This document shows, one piece after another, positions 16,156 through 23,200 of a stretch of 64,000 nt of DNA. The notes under the pieces are model-generated. The model was given only the letters and a program-made list of their open reading frames with translations, did not search any database and was not told the origin of the DNA. Source of the DNA: Candidatus Saccharimonadota bacterium (GTDB lineage Bacteria > Patescibacteriota > Saccharimonadia > Saccharimonadales > Saccharimonadaceae); assembly GCA_017432025.1 (NCBI GenBank), contig JAFRJX010000008.1, positions 93,786 to 157,785 of the forward strand, written 5' to 3'. The number at the start of each line of letters is the position of its first letter. The stretch's first letter is position 1. The translations under genes and the position numbers were made by a program.

Positions 16156-16324
16156 GAGCCCACTGCGAAGGAGAATATTTGTGAAAGGTCATACAAATTA
16201 ACACAAACAAAACTAATTCCGCAGTGGGCAAGGGTGAGTGGCTTGGCTTTCGATTTGCGGTACGCTCATTGAACCAGTTCCGTAGCTATTTTTTGTTATC
16301 TGGCACCACTCGTTTATTTAATTG
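16156..16324 (-). ncRNA. Structured intergenic RNA element B
   Basis: There is no open frame here. GCCCACTGCG (16158-16167) pairs perfectly with CGCAGTGGGC (16220-16229) across 52 nt. GAGTGG (16236-16241) pairs with CCACTC (16306-16311), and TACG/CGTA with GAAC/GTTC lie inside (16261-16284). The word CGATTTGC and its surroundings resemble the loop of element A at 16781-16800, suggesting relatives. It precedes a - strand cistron, so as RNA it is probably part of the early transcript. The strand is inferred. Confidence 0.5.
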
Positions 16325-16726
16325 TTAAAATCCAAACGCCCATTTCAAAGTAGCGTAAGTAAGGCCGGTTGCAATGAGCAGCAAGCAGATTACCAAAAAC
16401 ACACCTACAATGCGCGCTGCAATGCCGGGCTTGTCATCATCTTCTGGCTCAGAGCTCTCGTAAGCGACCATTGTCACTTTTGGCTCGCGATCATAAGTCG
16501 CATGCTCAACGATTGACTCTAAGTCACGAGTGGCTTTGCGTTTATCAGCAACTCGCGCTCGGTATTCCTCATAAGAATCAGTGTTGCGGATTGAGCGACA
16601 AGTGCTATCACCAATCTTATACTCGCGCATAACCTTCTTGTGGTCAGCCGGAGTATTTAGTTTTGGTTTCAATTCCGCGTAAAGTTCGGGTGTTACGCGG
16701 TTCACCCCTCGGCGAAACTTTGCCAT
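16325..16726 (-). CDS. Putative membrane-anchored DNA-binding protein
   Basis: A 133-residue protein started at the ATG at 16726, since GGAGG lies inside the alternative start at 16738. The N-terminal half (VTPELYAELKPKLNTPADHKKVMREYKIGDSTCRSIRN) looks like a helix-turn-helix region in which ADHKKVMREYKIGDSTCRSI has turn-helix spacing. An acidic linker EPEDDDKPG is followed by a C-terminal transmembrane helix (IVGVFLVICLLLIATGLTYA). A tail-anchored DNA-binding protein in an early phage operon is unusual. It is flanked on both sides by structured intergenic elements. Confidence 0.55.
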   Translation of the reverse strand: MAKFRRGVNRVTPELYAELKPKLNTPADHKKVMREYKIGDSTCRSIRNTDSYEEYRARVADKRKATRDLESIVEHATYDREPKVTMVAYESSEPEDDDKPGIAARIVGVFLVICLLLIATGLTYATLKWAFGF

Positions 16727-16743
16727 AATTACCTCCATGTTAC

Positions 16744-16895
16744 GTTTTGCTCCTAATTCGGTCTTGAACGATGAAACTGGGCCTTCCGATTTGCTGAAGC
16801 GTCAAGCCCAGCGAGTCCGATCTAAATGTGCTTTAGTGCCTCTCGTTGAACTCGGACTAATTGCACAATGTTCAAGACCGGAGTAGAAGCAAAAC
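16744..16895 (-). ncRNA. Structured intergenic RNA element A
   Basis: There is no open frame. Helices seen on paper, all exact: GTTTTGCT (16744-16751)/AGCAAAAC (16888-16895); an 11-bp pair CGGTCTTGAAC (16759-16769)/GTTCAAGACCG (16870-16880) after a 7x7 internal loop; CTGGGC (16777-16782)/GCCCAG (16806-16811); AGTCCGA (16814-16820)/TCGGACT (16852-16858); CTAAA/TTTAG (16822-16836). This is a closed multibranch fold of 152 nt. It carries the 12-nt late-leader tag at 16855-16866. It lies between two - strand early cistrons, so it is likely transcribed on the - strand, but the strand is not proven. Confidence 0.6.
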
Positions 16896-16913
16896 CACTT
16901 AATATTTAATGTG

Positions 16914-17144
16914 CTATGGGCGTTTTTGGTCTTTGCACCTCCTTTCTACAATCTGCTTGATTTCCGTAGATAATTCGCTCAAATAATGGTACATGCTGCT
17001 CAAATCGTCATTGACATCCTTGCCCACGAAGGTGTGCATCAAAACGTCCAAGTTTCCCATGGTGCTTTCGAGCGTAGCGTTGTATTCGCCCAAGTAGAAC
17101 TCGGATATTTTGTCAGTATGCTGTTTATCAGTCTTTAGCCACAT
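16914..17144 (-). CDS. Hypothetical phage protein (76 aa)
   Basis: Started at the ATG at 17144 (MWLKTDKQHTDKISEFYLGE) because TGGAGGCTAAAT precedes it; the longer form from 17237 lies inside the previous gene. The product is helical with SSMYHYLSELSTEIKQIVERR near the end. It overlaps the preceding cistron by 17 bp. No family is recognised. Confidence 0.5.
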   Translation of the reverse strand: MWLKTDKQHTDKISEFYLGEYNATLESTMGNLDVLMHTFVGKDVNDDLSSMYHYLSELSTEIKQIVERRCKDQKRP

Positions 17145-17352
17145 ATTTAGCCTCCAATGATTCTTTGGTGTAGCAGGACAAACCGAATGTTCCGCCAACG
17201 CCGTAGATATTGATGATCGCGGTGGGGTATGTATCAATTACGAACCCGGCCACCTTACCTATGCAGCGCGAACAAATACCAACGGCCTCAAAAGAACCTT
17301 TCTGCTCCATGCTATTCACAATGTCTTGTAGGGTTATTTTCGGTTCACTCAT
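17128..17352 (-). CDS. Hypothetical phage protein with CxxC (74 aa)
   Basis: Started at the ATG at 17352 (MSEPKITLQDIVNSMEQKGS) with GAGGTGCAGACG before it. It has a VGICSRCIGKVAGFVI segment (CxxC) and a second half rich in Gly, Tyr and Cys. Possibly a small metal-binding fold. It is coupled to both neighbours by overlaps. Confidence 0.5.
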   Translation of the reverse strand: MSEPKITLQDIVNSMEQKGSFEAVGICSRCIGKVAGFVIDTYPTAIINIYGVGGTFGLSCYTKESLEAKYVAKD

Positions 17353-17528
17353 CGTCTGCACCTCACAATTACGTAGAGCAATAGCAGTAGGTTGAGCGCA
17401 AGAATGGAGAATGTCCACATCAATATGGCCCAAGACATCGCCTCGTCTTTAATCATGATTTGGGCAATCGTAAGTCCGAATATTGCGCCGGACATATACC
17501 AGCTAGCGTAAACGTACCAATTAGGCAT
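17349..17528 (-). CDS. Small membrane protein, two helices (59 aa)
   Basis: Started at the ATG at 17528 (MPNWYVYASWYMSGAIFGLT) preceded by GGGGGTTGAGG. Two hydrophobic spans, about residues 5-23 and 35-55 (ILMWTFSILALNLLLLLYVIV), then VRCRR. A phage inner-membrane protein of unknown role; superinfection exclusion is one possibility. Confidence 0.55.
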   Translation of the reverse strand: MPNWYVYASWYMSGAIFGLTIAQIMIKDEAMSWAILMWTFSILALNLLLLLYVIVRCRR

Positions 17529-17811
17529 CCTCAACCCCCCACAACTTAACACTCGGTGTTTCGATATTTTGGACCAGCTTATACATCATATATTTCAAGT
17601 AATCCTCTCTGGCAGATGGAGTGTCGTGCTCCTCCTCCACCATGTATTTGTAATCGAAGCTATAACCACCTCTTGTATCTACAAAATGCAGAGTGGCAAA
17701 GGCCCGGAAGTCTTTGTAGCTCATCTCATTCAGGATCCATTTGTATGACCTTTTGAGATTGAAACGCTCACCCTCCTCGCCTTCGTGCAATTCCATTATT
17801 GACTCTCTCAT
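17521..17811 (-). CDS. Hypothetical acidic phage protein (96 aa)
   Basis: Starts MRESIMELHEGEEGERFNLK in the ATGA overlap with the recT stop, with GGAGGAGTCGC upstream. Mixed alpha/beta with many acidic residues, ending TPSVKLWGVEDA. No family is recognised; position next to recT suggests a DNA-metabolism accessory. Confidence 0.5.
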   Translation of the reverse strand: MRESIMELHEGEEGERFNLKRSYKWILNEMSYKDFRAFATLHFVDTRGGYSFDYKYMVEEEHDTPSAREDYLKYMMYKLVQNIETPSVKLWGVEDA

Positions 17812-18554
17812 TGCGACTCCTCCGACTCGCCGAGCTCGGCATCAACAACTTCAACTTTATTCGGATTGTCTACATATTCATCGTCTGCGGTTTGGTCTTT
17901 TTGAATTGCATCCTCAAGCTGCGTGTTTAATGGCCCGAATTTGCTAATTAGAAGCTTCAGGACGGTCTTTTTGGCCATAGAGTCAAAGTTATCCGCCCAA
18001 AGCCCAGTTTTGTATTTAGCGTAGTTTTTGGAGTATTTCTGGGCATGTTTTTCAAGCTCCTCGGTTGTCATGAACAAAGACTTTTCAAAGCCATTAAGTA
18101 ACTGGAAATAAGCCACATATCCAACGACCTTCGCTTTGCTGCGTTCTGCACCGTCCAACCATTCAAACGATAATTCGCCGCTTAATCGGTCAAAGCCGGT
18201 CATTTCACCTTCGCGAACATCAGTTGCGTTGATGGTTTTGTAATAGCCGGAACGCTGGGCGAGCTGAATAAAGCCTTTGTAGCCCATTTGGAACTGACAG
18301 ACCTCACCGGTCTTATTCTTGTAGGGAATAAGGTAGGCAAAGCCCAAGTTTTGATTAATTGGTAGATCGAGCGAAGCGGCAGTCAAAGCAGCGGTTAGAA
18401 CTGACTCCGGCTTACAGCCAGCCAGTAATGAATTCGCATTTACTGCCGAGACTAAGCTCGTTACAAATTGTGGCGCTCGCTTGCCCAGAAGCTCATTCAG
18501 ACGCTTCGAGACTGCATCCTGCCTTACGTATTGTGCGATTGATAAGTTTGCCAT
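17808..18554 (-). CDS. recT: RecT single-strand annealing protein
   Basis: 248 residues from the ATG at 18554 (MANLSIAQYVRQDAVSKRLN), chosen for its AAAGGAGAGAAA site. Characteristic RecT segments are visible: CKPESVLTAALTAASLDLPI, LGFAYLIPYKNKTGEVCQFQ, MGYKGFIQLAQRSGYYK, and the GLWADNFDSMAKKTVLKLLI motif near the C-terminus. It anneals ssDNA made by the adjacent RecE-like exonuclease for phage recombination. The acidic C-terminus (DAELGESEESQ) is common in ssDNA-binding partners. Confidence 0.93.
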   Translation of the reverse strand: MANLSIAQYVRQDAVSKRLNELLGKRAPQFVTSLVSAVNANSLLAGCKPESVLTAALTAASLDLPINQNLGFAYLIPYKNKTGEVCQFQMGYKGFIQLAQRSGYYKTINATDVREGEMTGFDRLSGELSFEWLDGAERSKAKVVGYVAYFQLLNGFEKSLFMTTEELEKHAQKYSKNYAKYKTGLWADNFDSMAKKTVLKLLISKFGPLNTQLEDAIQKDQTADDEYVDNPNKVEVVDAELGESEESQ

Positions 18555-18570
18555 AGTTTTTCTCTCCTTT

Positions 18571-19344
18571 CTACAAACTGAAATCACCTAATTCATTAAC
18601 ATCCTCGATTAAGAAGTTTGGCTCACGATCACCAAATTCATTAATCTCTTGCAGACACTTAGCCAGCTTGGTTTCACCATGCTCCAAGAACTCCGCGCTG
18701 GCGTGGTGGTATTGCACACGATAAGGTGCAACAGTTTCCACTACGCAGAAGTAGAAGTTCACCAGAGACGAGCTGATTTTCTGCGAAGCTGCGCCTATCA
18801 AAGAATAGGTTGCGGCCTGCAGATCGTAATGCCTGCGCATTGACCGGTATTTCCACTCGTCAAATTGAGCGGTGGTTTTGATGTCGGTAATCACCATTGC
18901 ATCGCCATTTATCAGCATTGCATCGGCTTTTCCTCTAAGCCTTACACCCTCGGCAGTTGCGAACATCTCAATCTCGTGTCTCACATTCTCGCCTTTGAGT
19001 AGTTTTTGGCTCATTGGATGGTTTTCGATATTATCGACAATCTTGGCAATAGCATCGTATTGGTCTTTGGTTACGATGGTTTTCCCAGCCTCTAACTGTT
19101 CCGCTTTCCAATCTCTCGCTTCTTTAGAACGAAAGTCTGAATACGGAGTGATAATGAAAGCCTCGGCATCGCCTCCAAGGACGAACATGTGCGCCAACTC
19201 TCCCAAATCAATGAATTTCCCAGAAGGTCCGGGCAACATTCCGCGCTTGGCGGCCACAGCATAGTCAATCCCTGAGTCGAGTATCACCTTCATTTGTGAA
19301 TACGACCATTCAGGACGATTGTGGTAGCTGTCTCTTTCACTCAT
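18571..19344 (-). CDS. RecE-like 5'-3' exonuclease (PD-(D/E)XK)
   Basis: 257 residues with the RecE C-terminal / DUF3799-type layout: SYSQMKVILDSG at the start, IDLGELAHMFVLGG (GE.H motif), VRLRGKADAMLINGDAMVI, TDIKTTAQFDEW (D...DxK catalytic residues), then MRRHYDLQAATYSL. It would make 3' overhangs for RecT, whose gene follows 16 bp downstream. It is the first cistron of the early operon behind a structured leader and a perfect palindrome. Confidence 0.88.
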   Translation of the reverse strand: MSERDSYHNRPEWSYSQMKVILDSGIDYAVAAKRGMLPGPSGKFIDLGELAHMFVLGGDAEAFIITPYSDFRSKEARDWKAEQLEAGKTIVTKDQYDAIAKIVDNIENHPMSQKLLKGENVRHEIEMFATAEGVRLRGKADAMLINGDAMVITDIKTTAQFDEWKYRSMRRHYDLQAATYSLIGAASQKISSSLVNFYFCVVETVAPYRVQYHHASAEFLEHGETKLAKCLQEINEFGDREPNFLIEDVNELGDFSL

Positions 19345-19381
19345 TCTTGATCCTTTCCATTAAAGTTTGTTAGTGCTTCCG

Positions 19382-19434
19382 GTTTCGCTCGGCGAAGTCT
19401 TAACTTCATGACCTTCGCTCACTTGCAACGAAAC
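19382..19434 (-). promoter_or_regulatory. Structured leader of the recE operon
   Basis: GTTTCG (19382-19387) pairs with CGAAAC (19429-19434) and GCGAAG (19392-19397) with CTTCGC (19413-19418), giving a nested stem in the probable untranslated leader. GAAGT/AACTTC inside could form an alternative. It may control translation or stability of recE. No promoter box is certain; TTGATT with TGTAAA 17 bp apart on the - strand (about 19482-19454) is a candidate. Confidence 0.35.
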
Positions 19435-19492
19435 TTTTTGCGTTCTCAGAGACGACTTTACAGAAACTAAACTCGCCTCAATCAAAAGCAAA

Positions 19493-19514
19493 AATTCCGG
19501 AAATTTCCGGAATT
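19493..19514. promoter_or_regulatory. 22-bp perfect palindrome, probable operator
   Basis: The two halves AATTCCGGAAA and TTTCCGGAATT make an uninterrupted perfect palindrome between the recE operon (leftward) and the rightward gene at 19563. Such symmetry at a divergent junction suggests a dimeric repressor site. Partial TTCCG/CCGGAA words recur at 7050-7110 in the late control region, so one regulator might act at both places. Confidence 0.5.
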
Positions 19515-19550
19515 CATAAAATAAGGGTTTTCACCTCAGTCATTCAATGT

Positions 19551-19556
19551 TATAAT
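19551..19556 (+). promoter_or_regulatory. -10 box of a probably leaderless gene
   Basis: TATAAT ends 6 bp before the ATG at 19563, with TTTCAC about 16 bp upstream as a weak -35. Transcription would begin at or beside the start codon, so the mRNA should have no Shine-Dalgarno leader. Confidence 0.6.
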
Positions 19557-19562
19557 ATTTTT

Positions 19563-20258
19563 ATGAATTGTATTGTATTACAACCAAAGGCAAGTGAACT
19601 AGCGTGTAACAACTTTGATAAGACGATTGCCACTGGGGTAAAAAAGGAATTATTGCAAAAGTTTGTTGAGGACCATGATTGGAAAATAATTGAAAGCCTC
19701 GATTTAGGTGACAAGGTTCGCGTTTGGGGTGTGATGGATAACAATGTCTCAAAATTTAGAAAACTGGGTAGGGGTGATTTAGTTTTATTCACGGCTAAAA
19801 ACGTTATAGAGGCTTACGGGAAAGTAGCCTATTCTTTTTATTGTCCTATTCTTGCAAGATTCTTGTGGGGGCAAGACGAAGGTAAAACCTGGAATTATAT
19901 TTATATCGTTGAAGATTTTCACCACGCCAACGATATACCAGTTAAAGCTCTCAATAAGGCACTGGGATATCATGAGAACAACGTAATCCAAGGTTTTACG
20001 GTTATTGATGATAAGAGCCGTATTAATGGATTTTATAGGGATTTTGATTATTCGAATGGTATCTTAACTTTGCATGATTCAGGGAAGACGGCAGCATCAC
20101 TAACGTCAATTCTAGATTTACTGAATAAATATAATGGATTATCTTTTGAAGAGATACAAAGTAAGACTAATACATCAAGGGAAGAGCTAGAATCGCTTTT
20201 GAATGGCGGTGTTCGTGGGAAACTATTTAGATTTGAGTCCGGCAGATATTATGCTTAA
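19563..20258 (+). CDS. PUA/EVE-like domain protein, probable modified-DNA reader
   Basis: 231 residues. The segment KVRVWGVMDNNVSKFRKLGRGDLVLFTAKNVIEAYGKVAYSFYCPI ... LWGQDEGKTWNYIYIVEDF has the pattern of PUA/EVE-like folds used by type IV restriction proteins to read modified bases (trp-rich strands, GD-VLF, G-V, W-yiy). The last 60 residues (LTSILDLLNKYNGLSFEEI ... GKLFRFESGRYYA) look like a winged-helix end. No nuclease motif is visible. It converges on the giant helicase-nuclease gene, ending 20 bp from it. The ATG is probably leaderless. It could also be a phage-linked regulator. Confidence 0.55.
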   Translation: MNCIVLQPKASELACNNFDKTIATGVKKELLQKFVEDHDWKIIESLDLGDKVRVWGVMDNNVSKFRKLGRGDLVLFTAKNVIEAYGKVAYSFYCPILARFLWGQDEGKTWNYIYIVEDFHHANDIPVKALNKALGYHENNVIQGFTVIDDKSRINGFYRDFDYSNGILTLHDSGKTAASLTSILDLLNKYNGLSFEEIQSKTNTSREELESLLNGGVRGKLFRFESGRYYA

Positions 20259-20278
20259 AATTGAAGACCTTGAATTGG

Positions 20279-23200
20279 TTAATCTTTTATTTCTAGAACT
20301 TGATCGCGCCTAAATGTGCCCATTCCGCCACCGGAGAATTTATCACTTGTGCAGTAGAAGTATTTACTATTAAATTTTACTAGTTTGTATGTTCTCCAGT
20401 TTTTGCCGCTGTTTTTCTTTTTGCTTTGGTACTTAAAGGTGATGTCTTTTCCGAGATGTGTTTCTAAAAAACTGGTTGTCATTATAAGATTTGATGCATC
20501 TGGCTCATCTGTAGTTTTGCTTTCTTCTGCTCTTATGGACTGAACAATGCCATTCTGGTTTGATATTTCATTGTTTTTATACTCAAAAACATCTGAGATT
20601 TTTATTCTGTATGGGCTAGATGTCAACTCAAAACTACCTAGGAAGAAGTCGTTTTTATCGTCAACTTCTTTAATATACATTTTCATGAATGGTACCATGT
20701 TTTTCTGCGCGTCATTTAGTGGCACGTTTGAATACTTGATTTCTAATGGTTGGCCATTCTTTTTGCATTTTTTCATCAGGTTAACGAGGGTTTCCCCATT
20801 GACTTCAGTTTCGGTTTTTTTACTGGTGGGGATGTCTATAGTTAGTTCACTATCGTTGTCATCGCTTTTAAATGGCTCGGTTTGTTTTGCTGGTTCGTCG
20901 TATTGTAGTTCAGAATCAGTATGTTGGAAGACATCTGAATTATCGTGATTAAACTCATCATAATCACTATCGACTCTATTATCTTCTGGTTCTTCCTCTT
21001 TTGCTAGAAGTTCGTCTATTGTTTGCACTAAATCATTAAACTCTTTTTCTGTGTCACGAAGCCAGTTTGTGGACCAAATACGATAGATATTCCACCCTTT
21101 TCTTTCAAGGGTAGCTTGACGTTGTAAATCAGAGAATTCTTTTTTGAATCCACTATGATATGTTGCGCCATCCATTTCGATACCGAGAATGAATTTCTTT
21201 TGTTTAACTCCATAGATGCCAATATCAATGCGAAACCCGACGTTCCGATTATTCTTTTCTCTTGCTTCTGCGTTTGGAATTATCATATTCCAACCAACTT
21301 CACACCATATTTTTAGATCTCTACCGAGCCGGCTGTCATAATGCTCGTTAAGTTTATCATAGAGTTGTTGCGTGAGTGGTGAATCAATGTTTTGTGCGTT
21401 TGGCCCGAGAGTTCTCTCTAGATAGTCTTCATCTATTATTTGGCCAGCATCCGCTAGTAAAGTATGTAACAACTCTGCGCTGATTTTTTGGTTTGATTCA
21501 CAGTTGTCGTCGTCTAGAAAGTCTTGGCAAACTTGAATCCATTGGCTTTTTGAATTGCCCATGATGACATCTAGCGTTTTTCTTTGACGAGTAATGCTAA
21601 CATTTAGACGTTTATATGCTCCTGCAGCCTGATTGAAGAACCACATTGCACGTGGGGAATTATAATAAGGCAGGTACATAATGGTATGGTCGCCTTCAAT
21701 GCCTTGGCAATTCGTTACGGTTGAAATCAGAATACGATCTTCTTTGTATAAATCTGCAATTTGGGAGTTGTTAGATTCTTCCAAGTATTTTTTAAAATTG
21801 TTTAGCCCTCCCTTATCTTGTCTCGTAAATAGAATGCAGAATGTTGCTTTGTCATCCTTGCTTAGATAATAGTCAATCCTTCTGATAATACTTGAGAAGT
21901 TTCTATTGTCATCTTCTCCAAGATTATCTTCAACATAAAGAGGCATCGTATTGCTTTTTGCTTCATAAATTGACTGAACGCCATACTGTTCGTATATTGC
22001 TTTTCTGGATGGTTCAAATAGTTTGTTCGATTCTGAACGATAATGAACTTTAAGATAGTAAGTGGCGTCAAGTTGCATATTGATTGCAAGATCGAGAATG
22101 CTTTTTTCATCGCTGCCATCTAACCCGCCATCTGTTCCTCCATCAAAACCACTAAAACCAATAGTAATAGTCGATGTTGGCGGCATCTGGTGTTGATCGC
22201 CTACGATTACTGCCTTTTTCGCGCGATAAATTGATGGGAGTGCTTGGCCTGGTAATAATTGTGAAGCTTCATCAAAGATTACATAATCATAAAAGTCTTT
22301 TCTTGGAGCAATATACTTAGCTACATCTGCCGGTGTTGCGATGGTAACTGGGAACGCATCGGAAATCATTTCACTATTCCTTGATATTCGTTCGATGTTT
22401 GTTGTTGCTGGTCTCCAGTTAGAATTGAAGCTAAGTGTCTTGGCTGGATCTTCATAGGCCAATTTGAGGTTTTGGAGTCCAGATATATACTCGCGCATAC
22501 GTAGTTTTTTATGAATTTCTTTATAATCTGAGAAGTATTTATTTGCAATATGTTTTCTGACGGATAATGGGGCATTATCGTAGATAGTGCCAACGATGTC
22601 TTTTGTCATATGCTCGCGGAACTCGTCAAATGTAATATCTTCGTTATTAAGATAACTATCAAGTATCCTATTGTTTCTTGGCGTGAGCGTTTCCTTTAGT
22701 TCTTTTATGAATCTATTATGAATAATAAATGCGTCGAATTCATCTGGTCTATTATAATCTCTAATTGTATAGATGTGATTTGACCAGGTATAGAGATTAT
22801 CATTCGCGTTCATAGTAAAAAACTTAGGTGAGAGGATTTCGCTTTGTTGTGCCGTGATTAGTAACTGTCTGAGTGAATCAATTTTTTCTATAGTATATTT
22901 TTCTGCGTCTGCCGGATTCTGGATGTTCTTTAATAATTCGTTTAACGACTCGCACTCGCTAGACAATTCTAATAACTGTTTGCAACTCGTTTCTATCTTG
23001 GTCGATTCATTAAACAATGGTTTTAATTCTTCTTCAATGCGACTTTGTTCTTTTTCGATATTATTGTCTGCAATATTCTTGTTAATCTTACTAACGACTT
23101 CTTCAACACTTTCGGATGAGTAGCGCTTATTTTTTGCGACTATTCCAAGTATTTCATCTATGTCTTTTATTTGTCTTTCTGCGATAGAGATAATGTTGTC

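Noticed and set aside
19345..19562. Prophage attachment site at the right edge
   Set aside because: No tRNA fragment or direct repeat matching the other side of the phage is visible; the left end is outside the window.
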